Part shown: one piece after another, positions 1-8,207 of the stretch
Layout: every line of letters starts with the position of its first letter
Position numbering within the stretch: the stretch's first letter is position 1
From: Pseudomonas brassicacearum
Lineage (GTDB): Bacteria > Pseudomonadota > Gammaproteobacteria > Pseudomonadales > Pseudomonadaceae
Assembly (NCBI RefSeq): GCF_009601685.2
Contig: NZ_CP045701.2
Coordinates: 3,596,001-3,660,000, forward strand
Direction of reading: 5' to 3'
DNA length: 64,000 nt
Notes under the pieces: model-generated
The model's input: only the letters and a program-made list of their open reading frames with translations
Told to the model about the DNA's origin: nothing
Databases searched by the model: none
Translations under genes and position numbers: made by a program

Positions 1-161
1 GCTGGCGCTCGATTGCGCCGCACGTGCAGCGAGTCGCCGTGGAGGGTGACCACCTGACCATGATGCGCGAGCCGCACATTGAGCGAGTGGGCCAGTGCAT
101 CCTGTCGCGGATGGACCTGGCCCGGGCCAGGAACGCCGAATCCATGAGCGCACTGGCTTAA
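1..161 (+). CDS. C-terminal fragment of an NRPS/PKS thioesterase domain
   Basis: An open frame enters from the left edge (first full codon at base 3) and stops at TAA 159-161, giving 52 residues. It contains VEGDHLTMMREPHIE, which resembles the catalytic-His end of type I thioesterase domains of NRPS and PKS enzymes (GDHFxMxxEPHV pattern), followed by a short helix as in such C-termini. This is probably the last part of a megasynthase that lies outside the window. The next gene is a co-directional FAD monooxygenase 85 bp downstream, which fits a tailoring enzyme in the same operon. The body of the enzyme is not visible, so its substrate cannot be read. Confidence 0.6.
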   Translation, partial: WRSIAPHVQRVAVEGDHLTMMREPHIERVGQCILSRMDLARARNAESMSALA

Positions 162-246
162 CCAAGACCGACGATCACGGGGCGGATTGACGGTCCCGCT
201 TGACTCCCATCGCCCGGTCGTTCCGGGCCGATACAGGTGAAACAAC

Positions 247-1407
247 ATGACAGCACTCAGAAAAGCCATTGTCGCCGGCGCCGGGATCGGCGGGCTGACC
301 GCCGCCATCGCGCTGCAGCGCGCGGGCTGGCAGGTCAAGGTCTTCGAAGCGGCGCAGACACTGCGCACCGGTGGCACCGGCCTGTCCGTCATGGCCAATG
401 CCATGGCGGCGTTGCACTCGATTGATGCCCATGTCCCGGTGGAACAGGCCGGCCAGGTGATCCGCGACTTCTTCTTCAAGAAACACCAGGGCGATGCCAT
501 TACCCGCATGCCGATCCATGAGATCGGCGAACAGTTGGGCCATCCCAGTGTGAATATCCAGCGCCCGCTACTGCTACGTGCACTGGCGCAGCAGCTCGCA
601 CCCGATACCCTCACGACAGGGTTGCGCTGCACGGGGTATGACCACCGCCCCGATGGCGTCGTGGTGCGGTTCGAAGACGGCAGCCTTCAGGAAGCGGATC
701 TGTTGATTGGCGCCGATGGCCTGAACTCGGTGATTCGCCAGCAGATGCTCGGCCAAACCCCAACCCGCCCATCGGGTTATGTCGCCTGGCTGGCGGTGGC
801 GCCCTTCAGCCACCCGGTCATGACCGAAGGCTACGTGGCGCATTACTGGGGACGCGGCAAGCGCTTCGGGCTCTGCGATGTCGGCGACGGCCAGGCGTAT
901 TGGTGGGGCACCTGCAATCACGAAAACGCGGCGGATGCCGCCTTGAACATCAGCAAGCAAGAAGTGCTCGCGGCCTATGCCGGCTGGGCACCGGAAGTCG
1001 TGGCGGCCATCGAGGCCACCCCCGAGAGTGCCCTACTGAAAATGCATGCCCGGGATCGCCATCCCGTCGAGCAATTCTGCGAGGGACACGTGGTGCTCTT
1101 GGGCGATGCGGCTCACCCCATGCTACCCAGCCTGGGCCAAGGTGCCGCACAGGCGATCGAGGATGCCGTGGTATTGGCCGATCGATTGGCGCAAACGCCG
1201 GACCTGCGCACCGCACTGCTGCATTACCAGGCCCATCGGCACCCCCGGGCCAACGGGATCGTCAACGCCGCGCGCTTCATGAGCGGCATCGAGCAAGCCG
1301 AGTCGGCCCTCGCCTGCTGGCTTCGAGAATGGTATATGCGCCTGACACCGCAGAGCAGCTTGCGCAAAAAAAACATCGACATCCTCTCGTTTAAGCCCTG
1401 CGCATGA
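247..1407 (+). CDS. FAD-dependent monooxygenase (PF01494-like), putative tailoring enzyme
   Basis: This 386-residue protein has the class A flavoprotein monooxygenase signatures. The N-terminal dinucleotide fold is AGAGIGGLTAAIALQ (about residues 11-25), a DG motif is seen in LIGADGLNSVIR, and the GD motif is VVLLGDAAHPMLPSLGQG near residue 285. Such enzymes use NAD(P)H, FAD and O2 to hydroxylate or ring-expand a substrate in the cytoplasm. ATG 247 follows an AGGTGA ribosome site. The position right behind a thioesterase-ended megasynthase matches pathways in which an NRPS product is remodelled by a flavin monooxygenase, as in the brabantamide and azabicyclene families. That link is inference; an aromatic hydroxylase role cannot be excluded. 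Confidence 0.8.
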   Translation: MTALRKAIVAGAGIGGLTAAIALQRAGWQVKVFEAAQTLRTGGTGLSVMANAMAALHSIDAHVPVEQAGQVIRDFFFKKHQGDAITRMPIHEIGEQLGHPSVNIQRPLLLRALAQQLAPDTLTTGLRCTGYDHRPDGVVVRFEDGSLQEADLLIGADGLNSVIRQQMLGQTPTRPSGYVAWLAVAPFSHPVMTEGYVAHYWGRGKRFGLCDVGDGQAYWWGTCNHENAADAALNISKQEVLAAYAGWAPEVVAAIEATPESALLKMHARDRHPVEQFCEGHVVLLGDAAHPMLPSLGQGAAQAIEDAVVLADRLAQTPDLRTALLHYQAHRHPRANGIVNAARFMSGIEQAESALACWLREWYMRLTPQSSLRKKNIDILSFKPCA

Positions 1408-2007
1408 ACCGCGCGAACGGCCACTGAGCGACATGGGCTGGACGGCGTGGGACCCCCTCCCGTTAGTCGCCCCCCTAAAGCGCCAATGACAAAAAGCGAC
1501 TCCTAGATAGACAAAAAGCGACACATACCGACAGAAAAATCGAGAAATGAGAAGTTTTCACCATACTGGGAATCCAGGTTCCGGACATGTCTGCCAGATG
1601 CTTCCTACATTGATGATTCTAAAAAAACAGGCATCCCGAAACCAAACCCAGAACACAACCTTTTAATTTAACTGGATATTTTTTCTGGAATCGCGCCAAA
1701 GCCTGGCCGCGCAGCAATCGTTGCCAGGGGAAAAACCTTTGGTCCAACGTGTTTTTTTGCTCGGAGGTATCACAAACCAACACTCACTGGCCGGCCCGGA
1801 ATGTCCCTGTTTTCCCTTACAGACTTTTCCTACATGGAAACGCCTAATAGCCCTACCGGCTAAACCGTTTAAGTCAATAGGTTCACAAGACCGGCATTGA
1901 CTCCGAGTATCAAATCCAGAAGAGGCTTCAACTTTCTCGAAACCGTCGGATTTTTTCCGTCAACATCAGCGATGCGGAGCCTTTTCGAGTAAGCAGGAAT
2001 AAGGACT
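1408..2007. other. 600-bp AT-richer intergenic region without a supported gene
   Basis: No frame here has coding character and the base composition is clearly richer in A+T than the flanks. It contains the spaced direct repeats listed at 1488-1522. It probably carries the promoter of the LuxR-type gene that starts at 2008. No convincing terminator was found behind the monooxygenase. Confidence 0.6.
1488..1522. promoter_or_regulatory. Pair of 13-bp direct repeats on a 22-bp period
   Basis: GACAAAAAGCGAC occurs exactly at 1488-1500 and again at 1510-1522, a start-to-start distance of 22 bp (about two helical turns). A weaker relative, GACAGAAAAATCGA, begins at 1530. Phased direct repeats in a promoter-sized gap suggest a binding site for a regulator, possibly the LuxR-type protein encoded downstream. 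No protein can be assigned from sequence alone. Confidence 0.4.
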
Positions 2008-2832
2008 ATGAATCGACATGCGCGTATTGGGGGTGCAGAAAAGTCGCACCTCTACGTAGAGCTAGGAAAGCTGATTTCAAGTGTCGGACACGAAAGTTTC
2101 TTGACCAACATGCACCAGATGATCGAGACATCAGTGCCTGTCAGTCGCCTCGAATTGAGTGAATGGACAGCCGACGACACCCAGTCGAACGTCCTCGATG
2201 TACAGCTGTTGGGGTATGCGGGTTCGGAAAAAAGCGCGCACATGCAATCCCCCTGCCCCACCACGGCGATACGGCGCAACGATCACCCCTTGGTGAAAAG
2301 AGTGCTGGAGGTGGATGACGCCCTGCTGATCCATCTGAACGCACGGATGAAGGACGAAAGAGGCAACGACTGCCTCGGTACGTCCCACCAGTGCATTCTG
2401 ATTTCGCGCAAGGCCAATCGCCGCTGTGTGATTTCGTTGCAACGCCCCCAGGTACAGCGCGACTTTTCCCTCCAGGAACTGTCCTTTCTGAAATACCTTT
2501 CCGAAACGCTGCTGCCCTTGGCCGAGCGTCATGCGCACCTCAATCGCCAATGTTTCAAAGCTTCTGGCAGCGCTACGGGCCATCCGCTCGATGCCGCTGA
2601 ACAGACCCAATTGCAGCGCGATTTCAATGATCGGTTGAGCCCCTGCGACGTGACCCTTTCGGTGCGGGAAAAAGAAGTCTGCCTGGGCCTGCTGGCCGGG
2701 GGCACCGTGCCGGAGATCGCGGAAAAACTACAGGTCAAGAACAGTTCCATCGAAACCTACCTCAAGCGTGCCGCCGCCAAGCTGGGCGTGAGCGGGCGAC
2801 ATGGGCTGGCGAAATGGATGATCGGATCATGA
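2008..2832 (+). CDS. LuxR-family transcriptional regulator
   Basis: This 274-residue protein ends in a LuxR-type helix-turn-helix: LSVREKEVCLGLLAGGTVPEIAEKL followed by VKNSSIETYLKRAAAKLGVSGR, about residues 215-268. The first 200 residues show no phosphoacceptor receiver pattern and no clear acyl-homoserine-lactone-binding signature, so the signal is unknown. The gene lies between the NRPS-tail/monooxygenase pair and an OprM-like efflux gene. LuxR genes of this architecture commonly flank Pseudomonas lipopeptide clusters, so it probably controls the neighbouring biosynthetic locus. ATG 2008 has AAGGA immediately upstream. Confidence 0.8.
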   Translation: MNRHARIGGAEKSHLYVELGKLISSVGHESFLTNMHQMIETSVPVSRLELSEWTADDTQSNVLDVQLLGYAGSEKSAHMQSPCPTTAIRRNDHPLVKRVLEVDDALLIHLNARMKDERGNDCLGTSHQCILISRKANRRCVISLQRPQVQRDFSLQELSFLKYLSETLLPLAERHAHLNRQCFKASGSATGHPLDAAEQTQLQRDFNDRLSPCDVTLSVREKEVCLGLLAGGTVPEIAEKLQVKNSSIETYLKRAAAKLGVSGRHGLAKWMIGS

Positions 2833-2914
2833 CGGCTCGCCGCGCACGGCCCGCCAGAACCCGCCTGCCTGCGCCAGTGGGGTCCGGGCAGGCACCACAA
2901 TGAGATAACGGTCG

Positions 2915-4339
2915 ATGCATAAACTCTTGAGCCCCCTGGCGGTCGCGGCATTCATGTTGGGCGGTTGCTCGCTGATCCCGGACTACCAACGCCCCGACTC
3001 ACCGGTCGCCGGGCAGTATCCGCAAACCTCGGCCTATGCCCCGGCCTTGTCGGGGCCCCTGGCGGCCGAACAGGGTTGGCGTGACCTGTTCCAGGATCCG
3101 GTGTTGGCGCAACTGATCGAAAGTGCGCTGGCCAACAACCGCGACTTGCGCGTAGCGACCCTGAACGTCGAGGCTTACCAGGCGCAGTATCGGATCCAGC
3201 GGGCGGACCTCTTCCCGGCGATCAGTGCCAACGGCACCGGTTCGCGCCAGCGCCTGCCGGCCAGCCTCACCGGAACCGGCGACGCGGCCATCAGCCGTTC
3301 GTATTCGGCAACCCTGGGGATCAGTGCTTATGAGCTGGATCTGTTCGGGCGCATACGCAGCCTCAGCGACCAGGCATCGCTGATCTATCTGTCCAGCGAA
3401 GAAGCCCGCCGCAGTAGCCAATTGAGCCTGGTGGCCAGTGTGGCCAGTGCCTACCTGACCTGGCGTGCCGATCAGGAGTTGCTGGCGTTGACCCAAGACA
3501 CGCTGCAGTCCTATGAGCAGAGCCTGCGCCTGACCGAACGCAGTAACCAGGTCGGCACCGCCTCGGCATTGAACCTGAGCCAATCGCGAACCTCGGTGGA
3601 AAGCGCCAGGGCCAGCCTGGCCAAGTTCCAGCGCCAGGTCGCCCAGGACCTCAACAACCTCACGTTACTGGTCGGCACGTCGGTCGCCGATGACCTGCCC
3701 GGCCGCCCATTGTCATCGGACCTGCTCAGCGAAGTACCGGCGGGCCTGCCTTCAGACTTGCTGCAACGCCGGCCGGACATCCTAGAGGCCGAGTACCTGC
3801 TGCAATCGGCTAACGCCAACATCGGCGCGGCCCGTGCCGCGTTTTTCCCGAGCATCAGCCTGACCGCCAACGCGGGCAGTTCCAGCAACGAGCTGTCCGG
3901 GCTGTTCAAGGGCGGGTCGGGCAGTTGGACGTTTCAACCGCAGATCAATTTGCCGATTTTCAACGCCGGCAGCCTTCGGGCGAGCCTGAACTACTCGAAA
4001 ATCCAGAAAGACATCCGTGTGTCGCAATACGAGAAAGCCATCCAGACCGCCTTCCAGGAAGTCTCCGATGGCCTGGCGGCACGCAAGACTTATAAAGACC
4101 AGTTGATCGCCCAGCGCGACCTGGTGCAAGCCAACCAGGATTACTACCGCCTGGCGGAGAGGCGCTATCGCATCGGCGTGGACAGCAGCCTGACGTACCT
4201 CGATGCCCAACGCTCGCTGTTCAGCGCCCAGCAAACCCTGATCGTCGACCGGTTGTCGCAGCTGCTCGCCGAAGTCAACCTGTACAAGGCTCTGGGCGGG
4301 GGTTGGGTAGAACGCACAAGCAACGTGACTGTGAGGTGA
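2915..4339 (+). CDS. OprM/NodT-family outer-membrane efflux lipoprotein
   Basis: The 474-residue product starts with a lipoprotein signal ending in LGGC (Cys18). It then carries two OEP repeats, with typical segments such as [14 protein letters not shown] and [36 protein letters not shown]. These proteins form the trimeric outer-membrane channel of RND or MacAB tripartite pumps. No inner-membrane pump or adaptor gene is adjacent. It follows the LuxR gene by 82 bp on the same strand, so it may export the product of the megasynthase at the left edge, in the way OprM-like proteins accompany lipopeptide clusters. The partner pump is unknown. Confidence 0.88.
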   Translation: MHKLLSPLAVAAFMLGGCSLIPDYQRPDSPVAGQYPQTSAYAPALSGPLAAEQGWRDLFQDPVLAQLIESALANNRDLRVATLNVEAYQAQYRIQRADLFPAISANGTGSRQRLPASLTGTGDAAISRSYSATLGISAYELDLFGRIRSLSDQASLIYLSSEEARRSSQLSLVASVASAYLTWRADQELLALTQDTLQSYEQSLRLTERSNQVGTASALNLSQSRTSVESARASLAKFQRQVAQDLNNLTLLVGTSVADDLPGRPLSSDLLSEVPAGLPSDLLQRRPDILEAEYLLQSANANIGAARAAFFPSISLTANAGSSSNELSGLFKGGSGSWTFQPQINLPIFNAGSLRASLNYSKIQKDIRVSQYEKAIQTAFQEVSDGLAARKTYKDQLIAQRDLVQANQDYYRLAERRYRIGVDSSLTYLDAQRSLFSAQQTLIVDRLSQLLAEVNLYKALGGGWVERTSNVTVR

Positions 4340-4345
4340 TTGCAG

Positions 4346-4552
4346 ATGGGGACATTCGAACCCGGAACACTGGTGCGCTTACGCTCGGGAGGTAAGACGA
4401 TGGTGGTCAAACATTCGTCGTCCATTTCCCAGATGCCGGATACATTGCTGCTCCTGTGCGAGTACCGGGCCAAGAATCGCCTGGTGCAGGGCTTCTATGC
4501 GACACGCGACCTCATCCCGGCTGTCGGCAACTCGGACACCGAACGGTCCTAG
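4346..4552 (+). CDS. Small DUF2158-like protein
   Basis: A 68-residue protein beginning MGTFEPGTLVRLRSGG. The F-x-x-G-x-x-V-x-L-x-S-G-G opening is characteristic of the small uncharacterised DUF2158/YodC-like family. I chose ATG 4346 because AGGTG lies 7 bases upstream, overlapping the end of the efflux gene; an in-frame TTG at 4340 is less likely. It is only a few bases behind the efflux lipoprotein and is probably co-transcribed with it. No function is known. Confidence 0.65.
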   Translation: MGTFEPGTLVRLRSGGKTMVVKHSSSISQMPDTLLLLCEYRAKNRLVQGFYATRDLIPAVGNSDTERS

Positions 4553-4592
4553 ACCCGCAGCGAGGCTACTTTTGTGGCGAGGGGTTCGGGCT

Positions 4593-5981
4593 TCAGACCG
4601 TACGCGAATACTGAACCGCCTGGTCCGCCCCCAGGTACGCGTCGAAGGCCATGGCCACGTTGCGCATCATCAATTGCCCCTGGGGCAACAACACCAGCGC
4701 GTCGTCACGAAGGTCCAGCAACCCATCGCGCACCAGCTCCTGAAGCCGGTCCAGGGCATCGGCGAAGTACTCGCTAAACCGAATGCCATGGGCGCTCTCG
4801 ATCCGGCCGAAATCGATGCAGCCATGACACATCAATTCGCTGATGACCTCGCGCCGCAGGCGATCGTCATCGCTTAACCGATAGCCACGTTGCACCGCCA
4901 GCAGGCCTTGATCCAGCCGGGCGTAATACTGGGAAAGCTCCTTGACGTTCTGGTTGTAGCTGTCGCCCACCTTGCCGATCGAAGACACCCCCAGGCCAAT
5001 CAGGTCGCAGTCGGCATGGGTGGAATACCCCTGGAAATTGCGCTGCAGGCTGCCCTGGGCCCGGGCGCGTACCAGTTCGTCATCCGGCAAGGCAAAGTGG
5101 TCCATGCCGATATAGACGTAGCCAGCTTCAGTCAGGCGATTGATGGTCAACTCCAGCAACTCCAGCTTGCGCTCTGGCGGCGGCATGTCTTCTGGCCGGA
5201 TCATCCGTTGCGCCCGCACCCGTTGCGGCAGGTGGGCGTAGCTGTAGGCCGCGATCCGATCCGGACGCAGGGCGATGATCTTGCTCAAGGTGACATCGAA
5301 GCTGGCGATGGTCTGCAACGGCAGGCCGTAGATCAGATCGACGCTGACCGACTTGAAGCGCGCCAGGCGCGCAGCTTCCACCAGCTCGACGACCTGGGCT
5401 TCGCTTTGCACCCGATTGACGGCGATCTGCACCTGGGCATCGAAATCCTGGACGCCAAAGCTCAGGCGGTTGAACCCCAGCTGGCGCAGGCCTTGGATCT
5501 GTTGCGCATCGATGGTCCGCGGATCGACCTCGATGGAAAACTCATGGGCGTCGCTGTCGTCCATGTCGAACGATTGGTGCAGGCAGTCCATCAGGTCGGC
5601 CAGTTGCTCATGGGTCAAGTACGTCGGCGTGCCCCCGCCCAGGTGCAGTTGAGTCAGTTTGCGCGAGCGGTCGAACAAGGCCGCCTGCAGGGCAATTTCG
5701 CGCTTGAGGTAGGTCAGGTATTCGACGGCGCGATGGGTCTTGCGCGTGATGATCTTGTTGCACGCGCAGTAATAGCAGAGGCTCTGGCAGAACGGGATAT
5801 GGATGTACACCGATAACGACTTGGGCAGCGGCGCCTGGTTACTGCGCTGGGCAGCCTGCTGGTATTCGTCCATGGCAAAGGCCTGGTGGAACTGCGGCGC
5901 GGTCGGATAGGAGGTGTAGCGCGGCCCCGGGCGGTCGTATTTTTCCACCAGGGCACGATTGAAACCGGATGCAGCATTCAT
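4593..5981 (-). CDS. hemN: Oxygen-independent coproporphyrinogen III oxidase HemN
   Basis: This 462-residue radical-SAM enzyme decarboxylates coproporphyrinogen III to protoporphyrinogen IX under low oxygen. It shows the cluster motif with Cys65, Cys69 and Cys72 (PFCQSLCYYCAC), the GGGTPTYL SAM-contact motif, and HemN-typical blocks such as GVQDFD and LIGLGVSSIG. Length and the N-terminal trip-wire segment (KYDRPGPRYTSYPTAPQF) match bona fide HemN rather than HemW. Its start overlaps the stop of the upstream paralogue by 4 bases (ATGA, 5978-5981), so the two are translationally coupled and share the Anr box upstream of the pair. Confidence 0.95.
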   Translation of the reverse strand: MNAASGFNRALVEKYDRPGPRYTSYPTAPQFHQAFAMDEYQQAAQRSNQAPLPKSLSVYIHIPFCQSLCYYCACNKIITRKTHRAVEYLTYLKREIALQAALFDRSRKLTQLHLGGGTPTYLTHEQLADLMDCLHQSFDMDDSDAHEFSIEVDPRTIDAQQIQGLRQLGFNRLSFGVQDFDAQVQIAVNRVQSEAQVVELVEAARLARFKSVSVDLIYGLPLQTIASFDVTLSKIIALRPDRIAAYSYAHLPQRVRAQRMIRPEDMPPPERKLELLELTINRLTEAGYVYIGMDHFALPDDELVRARAQGSLQRNFQGYSTHADCDLIGLGVSSIGKVGDSYNQNVKELSQYYARLDQGLLAVQRGYRLSDDDRLRREVISELMCHGCIDFGRIESAHGIRFSEYFADALDRLQELVRDGLLDLRDDALVLLPQGQLMMRNVAMAFDAYLGADQAVQYSRTV

Positions 5982-7351
5982 GATGGGTTCAACTTTTCAA
6001 AAGGGTGTGGGCCTGTGTCATCCAGTCCTGGGTCGAACAGATTGCAGATCGCATCGACGCTCAAGCGCCCGGCGGGCAGGATGCCGATAAACCGGCTCGA
6101 CAGTTCGATCAATCCTTGGTCATGCAACGCTTCCAGCGACGGCCAGACGAATGCGAAATACTCGCGAAACACCAGGCCGAAGCGTGCCTCGATGGCCGGG
6201 ATATCCAGCTCCAGGTCACAGGAAAGCTGCTCGGTCACGCAGGCCTTGACCTGATCCTGCGCTTCACAGCGCCAGCCGCGACAGACCGGCAACTGCCCGG
6301 CGTCCAGCTGTTGGCAATATTGATGCAGGTCGTCGGTGTTCTGCACGTACAGGTGCTCGATCTGAGTGATGGCCGACAAACCGAAGCCCACATGATCACA
6401 GCAACCGTGACGGGTAAAACCCTGGCAATTGCGATGCAGGCGTCCGTGCTCCTGGGCCACCGCCAGGTCATCGTCGGCCCTGACAAACTGGCCCAGGCCG
6501 ATGTAGTGATAACCGGCACCAATCAGTTGCTCGCAACAGATCCGCCACATGGCATCCTTGTCGACCGGGCTGCAAAAATCACCGGCCACCCCGGCGTTCT
6601 TCGAGCGATAACGATAAGGCGCGCGGGCATAGTCGAAAACGTGCAACCGGTCCGGTTCCAGTTCGATCAGCGTCGCCAGTTTCAGGGCGAAGCTGTCGGG
6701 TGTCTGCCAGGCGTGGCCGTAGCCCAGGTCAATGTTGATGGAGCGAAAACCAAACGTGCGCGCCGCATCGATCAGCGAATGGATCGGTGCCGGGTTCTGG
6801 TAGCAATCGACCGACAGGTCGCTGTCCACGCCAATGTCGGGGACGCCGATGCTGACATGGGTGAACCCCTGGTCACGGATCAGGCCCATGGTCGACCAGT
6901 CCGTGTGGTGCAGGTCCACCTCGATGCTGTGGTCGCCGCCGTCGTATTCATTGAAGTCAAAGCGCTTGCGCAGGCCACTCATCAGCTTCTGCAGGTGTGC
7001 GATCACCGGTGTACCACCGGTCAGGCAAAACTGCTCGACGCGCCGCCCTGCGCCCAGGTGGCAACCAACCAAGCCCATCTCATACGTCAGGCGTTGCAGG
7101 TAGCCCTCGATCTCACCGCACCGGCAGTCGCTGGCCAGGGGCGAACACGACGCCAGCCGCAAGCGCGAAGGCAGGTGCACCGCCAGGGACAAGGGCCGTC
7201 GTTTCTGGCGGCTGCTGCGCAACCCTCGAAGCAGGTCGAGCGAACCGATGCCTGTGTGGAATCTACGTGTACCGACCGGACAATCGAAATCAGCCACCAC
7301 AGGGGCACGTCCCGAGGGTCGCTCACCGAGGGTATGGAACGGGTCGAACAT
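5978..7351 (-). CDS. HemN paralogue lacking the radical-SAM cysteines
   Basis: This 457-residue protein aligns with HemN along its length. Shared blocks include TGGTPVIAHLQKLMSGL, HSIEVDLHHTDWSTMGLIRDQGF and HVGFGLSAITQIEHLYVQNT. At the position of the CxxxCxxC cluster ligands it reads HLPSRLRLASCSPLASDC, so all three ligand positions are replaced. GGGTP has become TGGTP. It therefore should not bind the catalytic [4Fe-4S] cluster in the normal way. The reading frame is intact, which argues for a retained non-enzymatic role (regulatory, chaperone or partner subunit) rather than a decaying copy. It is the first gene of the pair with hemN and overlaps it by 4 bases. Confidence 0.8.
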   Translation of the reverse strand: MFDPFHTLGERPSGRAPVVADFDCPVGTRRFHTGIGSLDLLRGLRSSRQKRRPLSLAVHLPSRLRLASCSPLASDCRCGEIEGYLQRLTYEMGLVGCHLGAGRRVEQFCLTGGTPVIAHLQKLMSGLRKRFDFNEYDGGDHSIEVDLHHTDWSTMGLIRDQGFTHVSIGVPDIGVDSDLSVDCYQNPAPIHSLIDAARTFGFRSINIDLGYGHAWQTPDSFALKLATLIELEPDRLHVFDYARAPYRYRSKNAGVAGDFCSPVDKDAMWRICCEQLIGAGYHYIGLGQFVRADDDLAVAQEHGRLHRNCQGFTRHGCCDHVGFGLSAITQIEHLYVQNTDDLHQYCQQLDAGQLPVCRGWRCEAQDQVKACVTEQLSCDLELDIPAIEARFGLVFREYFAFVWPSLEALHDQGLIELSSRFIGILPAGRLSVDAICNLFDPGLDDTGPHPFEKLNPS

Positions 7352-7407
7352 GACAATCTCCCAGTGGCTGTGCGCGAGCAGTTTGCGGGGTAACCCGCGG
7401 GGCCACC

Positions 7408-7421
7408 TTGACCTGTATCAA
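7408..7421. promoter_or_regulatory. Anr/FNR box upstream of the hemN pair
   Basis: TTGACCTGTATCAA matches the Anr/FNR consensus TTGAT-N4-ATCAA in 9 of 10 defined positions. It lies 57-70 bp upstream of the start of the hemN paralogue (minus strand), a distance suited to activation. Pseudomonas hemN genes are known Anr targets, so control by low oxygen is likely. Confidence 0.75.
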
Positions 7422-7447
7422 GCGCTTTGGAAGCACGCTGCCAGCGC

Positions 7448-7891
7448 TTACCAGGTGACGTAGAACATAGCCTTGGCCAGCAGCACGATCGCGACCATAT
7501 GCAGGAACACACTGGTATGGATGATGCGCACGTAGCGGGCATTCATGCGCCCGCTCCTGAACAGCCACATGGCCCAGAGGAAATGCCCCAGCACACTGCC
7601 CGCCAACAGGATCTTGAGCCCCAGCAGCAAACCGAAGGATGACTGCAACGGTGACGAGAGCACCGGCCAATAGCGCAGCCAGACCATGCCAATGCCCGCG
7701 CCGAACAGCACCAGTAGCACCCACGGCATCAACTGCCGGGCGCGTTGGCTGATGCCTTGTTCCAGCAGCACCATGACCTTGACAGGCAGTTGCTTGCGAA
7801 TGCTCTCCAGGAACAGGACTTCGAAGAAAACCGTGCCGATGAATATCAGCGCGGCAAACAAGTGCAAGGTCAGAAACAGCGGATAACTCAT
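7448..7891 (-). CDS. CopD/HemJ-like integral membrane protein
   Basis: The 147-residue protein has four hydrophobic segments. His residues lie in the first (LFLTLHLFAALIFIGTVFFE) and last (IIHTSVFLHMVAIVLL) helices, a pattern seen in small haem- or copper-associated membrane proteins of the CopD and HemJ type. GAGGA precedes ATG 7891. It lies just upstream of the hemN pair on the same strand, and both units have their own Anr box, which suggests a role in haem or porphyrin metabolism at low oxygen. A HemJ-like protoporphyrinogen oxidase role is possible but unproven. Confidence 0.6.
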   Translation of the reverse strand: MSYPLFLTLHLFAALIFIGTVFFEVLFLESIRKQLPVKVMVLLEQGISQRARQLMPWVLLVLFGAGIGMVWLRYWPVLSSPLQSSFGLLLGLKILLAGSVLGHFLWAMWLFRSGRMNARYVRIIHTSVFLHMVAIVLLAKAMFYVTW

Positions 7892-8207
7892 GAGCTTCCT
7901 CGGTCGCCCTCTTCAGCGGGGCGATGGTTTATTGGAGGTTATCGCGCCGTCCCCGAAGTGAGGTTGATGCCAATCAAGGAAACCCCCTGTCTGCCCCCCG
8001 CAAAGGGGACATCGTTCGGCCTTGAAAGCGTCAACAAAACGTTTCCCATGCGCAATCCCTACAGAACCGCTGATCAGTTAGTCCGGCTTTTTGACACTTT
8101 CCCCGATATGCGGTCACAACTTTTGCGCCTCCCTGGGTCATAACACCGAGGTCGTCGATGGAATGTTGGCGTCTACCTAGGTTCAAGCCTGATACGGAGA
8201 TAAGCTC
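7892..8207. other. Divergent intergenic region between the CopD-like gene and the epimerase
   Basis: This 316-bp gap carries the Anr box at 7964-7977 on the side of the CopD-like gene and GGAG nine bases before the epimerase ATG. No coding frame is convincing. The 3' half should hold the epimerase promoter, but I see no clear consensus sigma site. Confidence 0.5.
7964..7977. promoter_or_regulatory. Perfect Anr/FNR box
   Basis: TTGATGCCAATCAA matches TTGAT-N4-ATCAA at every defined base and is a perfect dyad outside the centre. It sits 73-86 bp upstream of the CopD-like gene (minus strand) and about 230 bp before the epimerase gene on the other strand. It most likely activates the CopD-like gene at low oxygen. 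Confidence 0.8.

Noticed and set aside
4890..5816. 308-codon plus-strand frame opposite hemN
   Set aside because: It is the antisense shadow of a clearly recognised HemN with all catalytic motifs.
6005..7393. 462-codon plus-strand frame opposite the hemN paralogue
   Set aside because: No domain is recognisable and the minus-strand frame aligns with HemN through its length.
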